Of a DNA stretch of 64,000 nt, positions 18,598-26,223 are shown piece after piece. Location: positions 124,001 through 188,000 of the forward strand of contig JAIXQO010000002.1 of assembly GCA_027485695.1 (NCBI GenBank), read 5' to 3'. The notes below the pieces were generated by a model. The model ran no database searches, was not told where the DNA came from, and saw only the letters and a program-made list of their open reading frames with translations. A program made the position numbers and the translations under genes. Origin of the DNA: Pseudomonadota bacterium. Lineage in GTDB: Bacteria; Bdellovibrionota; UBA1018. Each line of letters starts with the position of its first letter. Within the stretch, counting starts at the first letter, position 1.

Positions 18598-19578
18598 TTG
18601 CGCGTGCTAGTGATTTTTCGATTCCTCATCGTTCTATCTGTTCTCACGTCGGTTGCTCATCCTGCATGGGCAAAGAGTCGGGCTATTCTGTTCGGCGGCT
18701 ACGATCGCCCGAAGGGCAACATCTCTCCCGAGTTCAATGATTTTGCGAATAACATGTCCACCCTTGGACGTGCACTCGGAGAACGCGGTTTCGAAATCGA
18801 AATTCTATTCGAAGAAAACTCAGGCTCTCGAACAGACGCCAGCTACAAACGTACGCGGGGTTTCGACGGCGGCTCTCGCGAATCCATAGAAATCAGCCTC
18901 GAGAGCACTCCCCCCACCTACCTCGGTTATGCGACTGAACGAGCACTGAGATCCCGTCTTCAGGAAGCGGCTTCTGACCTGAACCCGGGCGATCAACTCC
19001 TGATCGCCATCACGACGCATGGGGAGCTTGATCGCGTGAGCCGTCAGTTTGGCATCCGAATCTCCGCGACGCGCTTACTCGATTTGCGCGGATTTGCCCG
19101 CGAGTTCTCACGCCTAAAAACCAAGGGCATTCGTCTCGGATTTTTCCTCACTCCTTGTTACGCGGGTTCGATCCTCTCTTACCTCTCGACCTACGGCTGC
19201 GCGATGAGCCTGAGTCCCGCCACGAACGTAAGCTACTCCGATTCCCTGACTTCCGATCTTTTTGGAGGCGCGTCCTACACGTTTTGGGATCTCTATTCGC
19301 GATTCCTCCAGGTGACGCGAACAGATGACTTTCCGACTATTTCATCGCTTCCGGTCGACGGCGCGAATGCGCTCAGTCACTTAAACAATCCGGACGAGAG
19401 CGAACTGACTTCGGAGGAACTCAAGCTTTTTACGACTGTCTACCTGATCGACACTTCGACACCGAACACCCGCCGTCCGAACCACTACCGAGAGGCTTAC
19501 CTCCAGTGGATGCTCCCTCGATTGCAGGCGACTCGCTCCTCGCCAACGGGGTTCGACTGCGCACAGTTTCTTTTTTGA
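18598..19578 (+). CDS. Exported caspase-like (clan CD) protein
   Basis: 326 aa. It has a signal peptide (about residues 1-25, ending HPAWA), then an alpha/beta domain beginning KSRAILFGGYDRPKG. The pair His141 in LLIAITTHGELD and Cys187 in GFFLTPCYAGS has the spacing and surroundings of the His/Cys dyad of clan CD peptidases (caspases, metacaspases, C13). It is therefore predicted to act in the periplasm or outside as a cysteine peptidase, but no substrate is known. The C-terminal third matches nothing recognised. The start is TTG at 18598, with in-frame GTG codons at 18604 and 18610 as alternatives. Confidence 0.65.
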   Translation: MRVLVIFRFLIVLSVLTSVAHPAWAKSRAILFGGYDRPKGNISPEFNDFANNMSTLGRALGERGFEIEILFEENSGSRTDASYKRTRGFDGGSRESIEISLESTPPTYLGYATERALRSRLQEAASDLNPGDQLLIAITTHGELDRVSRQFGIRISATRLLDLRGFAREFSRLKTKGIRLGFFLTPCYAGSILSYLSTYGCAMSLSPATNVSYSDSLTSDLFGGASYTFWDLYSRFLQVTRTDDFPTISSLPVDGANALSHLNNPDESELTSEELKLFTTVYLIDTSTPNTRRPNHYREAYLQWMLPRLQATRSSPTGFDCAQFLF

Positions 19579-19600
19579 AGGATCGATTCGACGATGTCCT

Positions 19601-19629
19601 TTGACTTGCGATTGGCCCCGGAATATAAA
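19601..19629 (+). promoter_or_regulatory. Sigma-70-type promoter
   Basis: TTGACT, a 17-bp spacer and TATAAA lie 40 bp before the start codon at 19669. This is among the best promoter matches in the window. Confidence 0.7.
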
Positions 19630-19668
19630 TATTACACTTTAGATAGATAATATTACTGGAGATGGCTC

Positions 19669-20121
19669 ATGACTGCGAAATTCTCACCGTTGATCATCTT
19701 GACCTTAGTGGCCACCTCCACGCATTCGACGATCGCTAGCCAATCTGAGGCGCGCATACTCCTTCGGTATACCGATCAGGACAAAGCCGACATCCTCGAA
19801 GAAGGCGTCCTCGAATCCACTCAATTCGATGGTAACGAAGTTTCCGTGACTGCGGCTTCCCCGATCGACATCAACCTTTTGGTCGATGACGAAACCGCGC
19901 CTAAGAACCGCTGCTTCGAAGGCTCCGTCAATGACGCTAAGAAAATCCTGCAAGCCATGGTTGAACTCACCGACGGCAACGGTGAACACTACTTGGAGAA
20001 AATGCAGATCGAGAAATCAAGCGCCTCAAAAATCACCGGTCACTTCACAGTCAAAGGCAATCAGGGCCTTAAGAAACACACGATCTCTATCAGCGCCTGC
20101 CGCCCCTCACCCCAAGAGTGA
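19669..20121 (+). CDS. Small exported protein of unknown function
   Basis: 150 aa with a signal peptide of about 23 residues (MTAKFSPLIILTLVATSTHS) and GGAG upstream of the ATG. The mature part is beta-strand-like (EARILLRYTD, NEVSVTAASPIDINLLVDD, KITGHFTVKG, TISISACRPS) with two cysteines. No family is recognised. Its 3' end overlaps the convergent radical-SAM gene by 15 bp. Confidence 0.65.
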   Translation: MTAKFSPLIILTLVATSTHSTIASQSEARILLRYTDQDKADILEEGVLESTQFDGNEVSVTAASPIDINLLVDDETAPKNRCFEGSVNDAKKILQAMVELTDGNGEHYLEKMQIEKSSASKITGHFTVKGNQGLKKHTISISACRPSPQE

Positions 20122-22002
20122 GGCGATGTATCCGGGCTTAATTTTGGCCTTGGGAACTCGCCCCTCGAACCACTCGCGTACGTCGAGTTCGAACCCGACT
20201 CCGTTCATATAATTGTAGAGCGCCTTGCGTAGCCCTTCTCCTAAGTGATCAAAGTTCACGCCGCTTCGATCCCGAAACGGAAGGTCGTTTTTCGCAAACG
20301 CCGTTCGACCGTCCGTCAACAGATCTACTCCGAATTTTTCAGGACTCAGTCCAACGGGACTATGTGCGGTCACTGAGAATCGATGCCAAAACGCCGATTG
20401 TAGGCAACCGGTCTCAAACAACTGCCTGACCAACTCCAAACTATCGACCGTCTCTTGTACAGTTTGCGAAGGAAAACCATACATCAGGTAGGCGTGCACC
20501 ATGATACCATTCGCAGTTAAGTCTCGCGTGACGCGCGCGACTTGCTCGACACTCACGCCCTTATTGATCAGGCCGAGTAAACGATTGGAGGCCACTTCAA
20601 GTCCGCCACTCACCGCCACACACCCCGCTTGAGCCATGAGCTCGGCCAAATCCGCATCGAAGCTTTTTTCGAATCGCACGTTGCCCCACCAGGTCGCCTG
20701 GACACCACGCTTAATCAATAGCTCCGATAGTTTTCGGAGGACCGCGGGGGGCGCCGCCTCATCGACGAAATGAAATCCGCTCTGACCGGTTTCTTCGATG
20801 AGTCGTTCCATACGATCCACGATCAAATCAACGGGACTCGCCTCGTAGCGTCCGATGTAGTCGAGACTAACGTCGCAGAAATTGCATTTTTTCCAATAGC
20901 AGCCATGCGCAAGCGTGAGCTTATTCCAGCGCCCATCACTCCAGATCCGGTGCATCGGATTTAAAAACTCGAGGATCGAAAGGTAGGAGTCGAGCTTGAG
21001 TCCGTCATAGGTCGGGTAACCGACGTCTTTTTGCGGGATATCGTGCGCTGAAGTATCATTGGCAGTCGCAATTTGCCCTTTGAATAGGAGTTTCGTGCGA
21101 ACGAGTCCCTCCGAACCGATCTTACCCTCAAAATAGTCAATCAAGCGGAGGAACGGAAGCTCGCCGTCGTCATACGTGATCGCGTCGACGTACTGAAAGA
21201 CGCGAGGATCTTTGAGTTCACGAAGCTCCGTGTTCACATAACCGCCGCCGAGAGCGATTTTGGTTTTCGGGAAATTCGCACGAACGTATCGCGCAATCTG
21301 AAACGCGCCCAGCACATTACCCGGGAAAGGTACCGTAAGCCCCACCAGGTCGTACGTGCTGTCCGAGAAATACTCCGCTAGACACCCATCTAAACATTCG
21401 TCGATGAGCGAGCGTTGCTCGGGTTTCAACCGCGTCTCAAGCGCATCAAACGTGCTCTGGCTAGCCGCCAGTTTTTCACCATAACGGGTGAATTCGAATT
21501 GCGGATCCACAGCGCCGCGAACCACATCCGAGAGATCATCGAGGAATAAACTCGCGAGGTATTTGGCCTGATCCTGCCCGCCCAAGGTGCCAAACGCGTA
21601 CCGGAGTTGCTCCACGTCGGGAGCGTCGGAGCCGTCTCCTGCGAATTCATAGAGACTCGCAAACCGGGGCCCCTCAGGAAGAAAGGTGCGTGAATTGATC
21701 CTGAGAGATGCGGCGGGATCCTTGCCTTGAAGGAATCGAATCGCCGTACCTGCGGTGTTCTGGTAGCGGGTGAAATTTTCTAAGAAGAAATCCACGGTGG
21801 GCGTAGAGATTTTCTTTTGAATGCAAACCGCCCGAATGCGCTCAATCCCCGATCGCGAAAATAATCGCAACACCAGGTCAATCGCAGGATCCCTCTGCTC
21901 ACAGGCATAGCCTCGCCCCCGGAGAAATCCGGTCAGATACGCCGTTGCCGGGTATGGCGTATTCAGCTGAGTCATCGGTGGAGTCAGGAGAAGAATTTTC
22001 AT
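20107..22002 (-). CDS. B12-binding-type radical SAM protein
   Basis: 631 aa from the ATG at 22002. The N-terminus MKILLLTPPMTQ and the segment YDLVGLTVPFPGNVLGAFQI with IALGGGYVN resemble the cobalamin-binding Rossmann domain of this class. The radical SAM core starts at LAHGCYWKKCNFCD, with Cys368, Cys373 and Cys376 as the 4Fe-4S ligands. The spacing is CX4CX2C rather than the usual CX3CX2C, a variant seen in some B12 radical-SAM groups. GGLEVASNRLLGLINKGVS and YLMYGFPSQT are core motifs. The substrate is unknown. Confidence 0.85.
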   Translation of the reverse strand: MKILLLTPPMTQLNTPYPATAYLTGFLRGRGYACEQRDPAIDLVLRLFSRSGIERIRAVCIQKKISTPTVDFFLENFTRYQNTAGTAIRFLQGKDPAASLRINSRTFLPEGPRFASLYEFAGDGSDAPDVEQLRYAFGTLGGQDQAKYLASLFLDDLSDVVRGAVDPQFEFTRYGEKLAASQSTFDALETRLKPEQRSLIDECLDGCLAEYFSDSTYDLVGLTVPFPGNVLGAFQIARYVRANFPKTKIALGGGYVNTELRELKDPRVFQYVDAITYDDGELPFLRLIDYFEGKIGSEGLVRTKLLFKGQIATANDTSAHDIPQKDVGYPTYDGLKLDSYLSILEFLNPMHRIWSDGRWNKLTLAHGCYWKKCNFCDVSLDYIGRYEASPVDLIVDRMERLIEETGQSGFHFVDEAAPPAVLRKLSELLIKRGVQATWWGNVRFEKSFDADLAELMAQAGCVAVSGGLEVASNRLLGLINKGVSVEQVARVTRDLTANGIMVHAYLMYGFPSQTVQETVDSLELVRQLFETGCLQSAFWHRFSVTAHSPVGLSPEKFGVDLLTDGRTAFAKNDLPFRDRSGVNFDHLGEGLRKALYNYMNGVGFELDVREWFEGRVPKAKIKPGYIASLLG

Positions 22003-22101
22003 AAACAATAGATAATGAAGAATAAAATACACTACTCGGGACCAGAGTGCCTGCAAATCTCACATTGCATCCGCAGATTCCCAGCGGTATTTTCACCCTT
22101 C

Positions 22102-22764
22102 ATGTCTTGGCTCAAAACTTGGGTAAACGAATGGCGCCGAACGGCCCAGATCGCCTTAGAATTTCATCGTGGATTCCGCTTTTTCACCGTCAGCCGCGGG
22201 AAAACACCGCTCGTTGCGGTTTTCGGCTCCGCTCGTCTAGGTGCTCACAGTCCTGAGTATGGAATCGCTCGTGAACTATCCTTTAGATTAGGCAAAGCCG
22301 GTTTCGGTATCCTGACCGGAGGTGGTCCCGCGATCATGCAGGCTGGTAACGAAGGCGCCCGAGCGGCTGGGGCATTGAGCCTCGCCTGCAACATCGTGCT
22401 CCCCCGCGAACAACAGCCAAACAACTCAATTGATCGAATGATGACGATGAAGAATTTTTTCAGCCGCAAGACGATGCTGATTCATTTCTCGTCCGCGTTC
22501 GTGATTTTCGCGGGTGGGGTCGGGACACTCGACGAACTTTTTGAGATCATGACCCTTATGCAAACCGGCAAGATCCCCCGCAGCCCCATCTTTCTGATGG
22601 GCTCCGAATTCTGGCGTGGGATGGATACGTGGATGCGGGAGAGTCTATACTCCCGCGGCACCATCGATCAGCAGACGCTCGGCCTCTACAAAATCGTCGA
22701 TGATATCGACGAAGTGGTTCGAGAGCTCAGCCAGCACTACAAGAGCGCTAAGCCACGAACATAA
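22102..22764 (+). CDS. LOG-family protein (TIGR00730-like)
   Basis: 220 aa from the ATG at 22102. The Rossmann-like core has VAVFGSARLG, the nucleotide-binding ILTGGGPAIMQAGNEGA, and FAGGVGTLDELFE, matching the family's PGGxGTxxE motif with Ala in place of the Pro. Family members include cytokinin-releasing 5'-monophosphate phosphoribohydrolases and PpnN-type nucleotide nucleosidases. The exact substrate cannot be assigned. It is divergent from the radical-SAM gene and overlaps uppP by 17 bp at its 3' end. Confidence 0.85.
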   Translation: MSWLKTWVNEWRRTAQIALEFHRGFRFFTVSRGKTPLVAVFGSARLGAHSPEYGIARELSFRLGKAGFGILTGGGPAIMQAGNEGARAAGALSLACNIVLPREQQPNNSIDRMMTMKNFFSRKTMLIHFSSAFVIFAGGVGTLDELFEIMTLMQTGKIPRSPIFLMGSEFWRGMDTWMRESLYSRGTIDQQTLGLYKIVDDIDEVVRELSQHYKSAKPRT

Positions 22765-23557
22765 AATAAACGACGACTGCAAGTGCGATCCGGTAAACTG
22801 CGAACGCACTGAAACTGATCTTCTTGAGCATCCGAAGCAGGAATCCGATCGTCGCTACCCCAAAAACCAGTGAAGATACGCCGGCCAAGAGGACAGGCAC
22901 GAGATCCTGGGAGCCATCTAAAAACTCACTAAAATGACGGACCTCGAAAAGAATTGCCCCAAAGGTGATCGGCGCCGAGAGTAAGAATGAAATCCGAGCT
23001 GAGGCGGCCCGCGAGAAGCCGATCAAGCGTGCACCGGACATCGTGGAGCCACTTCGAGACATTCCTGGAACCAGAGCCAAGCACTGAAAACACCCGATGA
23101 TGAATGCGTCTTTCATCGTGAGCAGATTCGCTTCACGATTCGCTTTCGCAAACCGGTCGGACGCCCAGAGCAAAACGCCGCCGATGGTGAGCGTGACCGC
23201 GACGACCAGTTCGCCCCGGAGCGCTCCTTTGATCGCTTTTTCAAAAAGCAGCGCGCAAATGACCGCCGGAATCGTGCCCACGACCAGATTTGGAATGGTA
23301 ATCCCGTGAGCGCGGAAATCTTTTGCGGCGACTGCCCAGGCGCGCGGGCGTAAACAATTCCACCAATCTCTCCAGAAAAAACCCACCGTCGCAATCAATG
23401 TTCCGATGTGCAAAAAAACGTCGAACGCCAGTCCGGGGTCTTCTTTGCCGAGAAAACGAGGCAAAAGGAGCAAATGTGCGGAACTGGAAACCGGAAGGTA
23501 TTCCGTCACGCCTTGGATCAGGCCGTAGAGAAATCCATCAAAGAGCGTCGTGTTCAT
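22748..23557 (-). CDS. uppP: Undecaprenyl-diphosphatase UppP/BacA
   Basis: 269 aa, multi-pass membrane protein. It dephosphorylates undecaprenyl pyrophosphate to recycle the lipid carrier for peptidoglycan and other envelope polymers. Motif 1 is QGVTEYLPVSSSAHL (residues about 15-29), containing the catalytic Glu and Ser run. Motif 2 is LVPGMSRSGSTM, with the essential Arg. It has no adjacent partner on the same strand. Confidence 0.97.
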   Translation of the reverse strand: MNTTLFDGFLYGLIQGVTEYLPVSSSAHLLLLPRFLGKEDPGLAFDVFLHIGTLIATVGFFWRDWWNCLRPRAWAVAAKDFRAHGITIPNLVVGTIPAVICALLFEKAIKGALRGELVVAVTLTIGGVLLWASDRFAKANREANLLTMKDAFIIGCFQCLALVPGMSRSGSTMSGARLIGFSRAASARISFLLSAPITFGAILFEVRHFSEFLDGSQDLVPVLLAGVSSLVFGVATIGFLLRMLKKISFSAFAVYRIALAVVVYFMFVA

Positions 23558-23806
23558 TTATTAAAAATTGTCCCACGACCCCGAAACAGAGAGAAGACAA
23601 AGAAGCGGACTGAAGCAGTCTTGCGGTATTCACTTCTCCGATCGAACACTGTATCAAAACGCTACAAACCCATTGAATGCGGCGCATTAACTAATCGAGT
23701 TTTCGATAGATAACGACCTTTTTGCTACTTTTTAGTTTTGGCGTATCCCTTCCTATGTCATGGTAAGGGTCGAATTTCACATTCAATCGAAAGGAAGATT
23801 CCCGTC

Positions 23807-24010
23807 ATGAAAGCTATCAAATTGGCGGCGCTTTGCGCTGTTGCATCGTTCGCACTCACGTTCTCCTCCTGCACCAAAAAAGCAGAAGAAGCTGCTCCGG
23901 CACCAGCCGCTGAAGCTCCTGCTGCTGCTGCTCCAGCCGCTGATGCCGCTGCTCCTGCTGCTGCTCCAGCACCTGAAGCGTCTGCATCCGCTGCTCCTGC
24001 TGCTCACTAA
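23807..24010 (+). CDS. Small Ala/Pro-rich lipoprotein
   Basis: 67 aa from the ATG at 23807, preceded by GGAAG. The N-terminus MKAIKLAALCAVASFALTFS ends in the lipobox SSC, with Cys22 as the lipidated residue. After CTKKAEEAAP the rest is Ala/Pro/Glu low complexity. The leader is closely similar to that of the FKBP lipoprotein just downstream, both in protein and in DNA, so the gene looks like a duplicated leader and linker without an FKBP domain. It may be an envelope spacer protein or a decaying duplicate. Confidence 0.75.
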   Translation: MKAIKLAALCAVASFALTFSSCTKKAEEAAPAPAAEAPAAAAPAADAAAPAAAPAPEASASAAPAAH

Positions 24011-24042
24011 TTTCCGTTCGTTGGAAAGGAAAATTCCGCTTT

Positions 24043-24543
24043 ATGAAACGATCTAAATTAGCGGCTTTCTGCGCTGTCGCCTCTGTGGCTCTCTCCTTCG
24101 CGGCTTGCACAAAGAAGTCCGAAGAAGTCGCGCCTACTGGAACGACTGGGACGGCTCCGGACACGGCAGCCTCCCCAGCTCCATCGGCTACAACCACTGA
24201 AGCATCGACCACCACTTCCGTCACCGACCTTAAAATCGAAGACGTGAAGGTCGGGTCAGGCGCTGAAGCAACCGCAGGTAAAAAAGTTACGGTGGAATAC
24301 ACCGGCAAACTCACGAACGGTACGCAGTTCGACTCCTCCGTGGGTCGCGCTCCATTCTCGTTCAACCTCGGCGCTGGCCAAGTCATCCAAGGCTGGGAAA
24401 AAGGCATTGCCGGCATGAAAGTCGGCGGCAAGCGTAAACTCACGATTCCTCCTGCTCTCGCCTACGGCGAGCAAGGCGCTGGAAGCGTCATCCCACCTAA
24501 CTCGACGCTCGTTTTCGACGTTGAGTTGCTTAAAGTGGAATAA
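24043..24543 (+). CDS. FKBP-type peptidyl-prolyl isomerase lipoprotein
   Basis: 166 aa. The signal peptide ends in lipobox FAAC, so Cys22 should be lipidated and anchor the protein in the envelope. A Thr/Ala/Pro linker follows, then an FKBP domain (about residues 63-166): VTVEYTGKLTNGTQFDSS, GAGQVIQGWEKGIAGMKVGG, IPPALAYGEQGAG, FDVELLKVE. These include the Tyr, Asp, Trp and Tyr residues of the active pocket. It assists folding of periplasmic or outer-membrane proteins by proline isomerisation. It is 26 bp upstream of the histone gene and probably co-transcribed with it. Confidence 0.95.
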   Translation: MKRSKLAAFCAVASVALSFAACTKKSEEVAPTGTTGTAPDTAASPAPSATTTEASTTTSVTDLKIEDVKVGSGAEATAGKKVTVEYTGKLTNGTQFDSSVGRAPFSFNLGAGQVIQGWEKGIAGMKVGGKRKLTIPPALAYGEQGAGSVIPPNSTLVFDVELLKVE

Positions 24544-24569
24544 CTCTTAATTCACGAAGGAGACTCTCC

Positions 24570-24782
24570 ATGTCTGAAGAAAATACGACTGATAAAACCG
24601 ATGTGCTTGTCGTTGCATCGAAACTCAAGGCGTACATCCGCGAGAAATCCGGAATGAACACCTCCTCAGCTGTCATCAGCGTGCTCTCTGATCGCATCCG
24701 CAAGATGTGTGACGAAGCAATCGAGAAAGCGACCCAAGACAAGCGCAAAACGGTCATGGATCGCGACTTCATGGCTGAGTAG
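24570..24782 (+). CDS. Bacterial histone-fold DNA-binding protein (Bd0055-like)
   Basis: 70 aa. After a polar N-terminus of about 10 residues, the chain follows a single histone fold. Helix 1 is VVASKLKAYIREK, loop 1 is SGMNTS, the long helix 2 runs from about residue 32 to 57 (VISVLSDRIRKMCDEAIEKA), loop 2 is KRKTV (RKT at 59-61), and a short helix 3 follows with DRDF. The RKT loop and following acidic residue match archaeal and eukaryotic histones. Length and layout match the Bdellovibrio bacteriovorus histone Bd0055. It should dimerise and bind DNA without specificity. AAGGAG lies 8 nt before the ATG. It follows the FKBP gene by 26 bp. Confidence 0.88.
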   Translation: MSEENTTDKTDVLVVASKLKAYIREKSGMNTSSAVISVLSDRIRKMCDEAIEKATQDKRKTVMDRDFMAE

Positions 24783-24815
24783 AAGCCTAGTCAACGACCT
24801 TAGGTCTACACTCAA

Positions 24816-24880
24816 GAACCGCCGCGGACTACGTCTTCCCTCCCTCTAACCGGGATGGACGGCGTAGTCCGCGGCGGTTC
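24816..24880. repeat. Long perfect inverted repeat (18-bp arms), probable terminator
   Basis: GAACCGCCGCGGACTACG at 24816-24833 is repeated in inverse at 24863-24880 around a 29-nt loop. CCGCTTTT follows on the plus strand, so it can terminate the FKBP-histone transcript. The stem is unusually long and GC-rich for a terminator. Confidence 0.7.
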
Positions 24881-24912
24881 CGCTTTTGGGGGCTTTAGAC
24901 TATAGTGACTCC

Positions 24913-25731
24913 ATGCGCAGCGCCCCCGACCATCAGTACGTTCACGGTTTTAGTCGAGATGAACAAGATCGCCTTTATCGACAAGCTCGATTCTTTGAGC
25001 CCTTGATCCATCAAGGGATCGATCTCTCCGAGCAGACGTCCCTTCTCGAAGTCGGCTGCGGAGTCGGCGCACAGACAGAGATCCTCATGCGTCGCTACCC
25101 AGACCTGCAGGTCACCGGCATCGACGCTTCCAAAGACCAGCTGAAGCGTGCAAAAAAATTCCTCTCCCCTTTCATTCAGCAAAAACGAGTGAAACTCACG
25201 CAAGCGCGCGCCGATCAACTGCCCTTCAAAGCGGCCACTTTCGACTCCGCGTTCCTTTGCTGGTTCCTCGAACACGTCGCAAGTCCGCTCAAGATTCTCC
25301 GCGAAGTTAAACGCACGCTGAAACCAGGCGCCCTCGTCTACGCCAATGAAGTGATGCATGCGTCGTTCTTCGTACATCCCTACAGTCCGGCCACGCTCCA
25401 GTACTGGTTCGAGTTCAATGACCACCAGTGGAATCAAAAAGGCGATCCCTTCGTCGGTGCGAAACTCGGAAATCTTTTGAAACAAGCGGGCTTCAAAAAC
25501 ATCCGCACTGAAATGCTCACCCTCCACTGCGATAATCGCAAACCCAAGCTCCGTGCGCAGTTCATCCAAGATCTGATCGAAATGTTGCTATCGGCTGCGC
25601 CCGTGCTCCTCGAGTCCCGACGAGTGACGCCTAAAATGATCGAGTCGATGAAAGAAGAACTCCTCACCCTCCAGAAAGATCCGAACGCTGTCGTCTTGTA
25701 TTCCTGGATTCAGGCGAGCGCCGAGAAATGA
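24913..25731 (+). CDS. Class I SAM-dependent methyltransferase
   Basis: 272 aa from the ATG at 24913. SAM-binding motif I is LLEVGCGVGAQTE, motif II contains VTGIDASKDQL, and motif III is the region SAFLCWFLEHV. The C-terminal part (VYANEVMHASFFVHPYSPA) resembles small-molecule methyltransferases of the UbiE/Coq5 group. The substrate is unknown. Its stop overlaps the start of the truncated-haemoglobin gene by ATGA, so the two are translationally coupled. Confidence 0.85.
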   Translation: MRSAPDHQYVHGFSRDEQDRLYRQARFFEPLIHQGIDLSEQTSLLEVGCGVGAQTEILMRRYPDLQVTGIDASKDQLKRAKKFLSPFIQQKRVKLTQARADQLPFKAATFDSAFLCWFLEHVASPLKILREVKRTLKPGALVYANEVMHASFFVHPYSPATLQYWFEFNDHQWNQKGDPFVGAKLGNLLKQAGFKNIRTEMLTLHCDNRKPKLRAQFIQDLIEMLLSAAPVLLESRRVTPKMIESMKEELLTLQKDPNAVVLYSWIQASAEK

Positions 25732-26108
25732 AAAACATACCCCTCATTCCTCAATTGCATGCAATCGCAGAAAAACATGGCGAAACTCGAATCCGGCAAG
25801 TGATTCGCGTCTTCTATCAGAAGATGCATGACGACGTGATGATCGGTTTTTTCTTTTACGACAAGGATCTCGATCTGATCTCCGAGCGACAAAGTGATTT
25901 CATCCTTCGTGCGATGGGCGTGCGCGAGAGCTACACGGGCAAGAGTCCCAGAGACGCGCACGCGGCGCTTCCTCCCATTCGTTACGGTCAGTTCCATCGA
26001 CGAATCCAGATTCTCTCCGATACGCTCAAACAAGAGGGTTTCTCTAGTCGTGAGGTCAACGCTTGGGTACAATTCGAACGATCGTTCGAAAACACAGTGG
26101 TCGGCTGA
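25728..26108 (+). CDS. Truncated haemoglobin (2/2 globin)
   Basis: 126 aa. Tyr30 in IRVFYQKMHDD sits at the B10 position, and GFFFYD is the CD region. SYTGKSPRDAHAALPP carries His78 as the proximal (F8) haem ligand, matching the (M/P)REAH pattern of trHbs. It binds haem and O2 or NO, with roles in NO detoxification or oxygen chemistry known for the family. The group cannot be fixed with certainty. It overlaps the upstream methyltransferase by 4 nt. Confidence 0.85.
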   Translation: MKNIPLIPQLHAIAEKHGETRIRQVIRVFYQKMHDDVMIGFFFYDKDLDLISERQSDFILRAMGVRESYTGKSPRDAHAALPPIRYGQFHRRIQILSDTLKQEGFSSREVNAWVQFERSFENTVVG

Positions 26109-26223
26109 TTCAATTTCGTGAAACACACACGCAGTCAAACGCCGACTAATATTTAAACAAGTCAACATCGTAGAATTCGCTTTACGTCTCGCGTTTTCGG
26201 ATATTTTACATTATCCAGCTAGC

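Noticed and set aside
23856-24443. 195-aa open frame antisense to both lipoprotein genes
   Set aside because: The glutamine/leucine runs are the reverse complement of the Ala/Pro-coding repeats in the lipoproteins.
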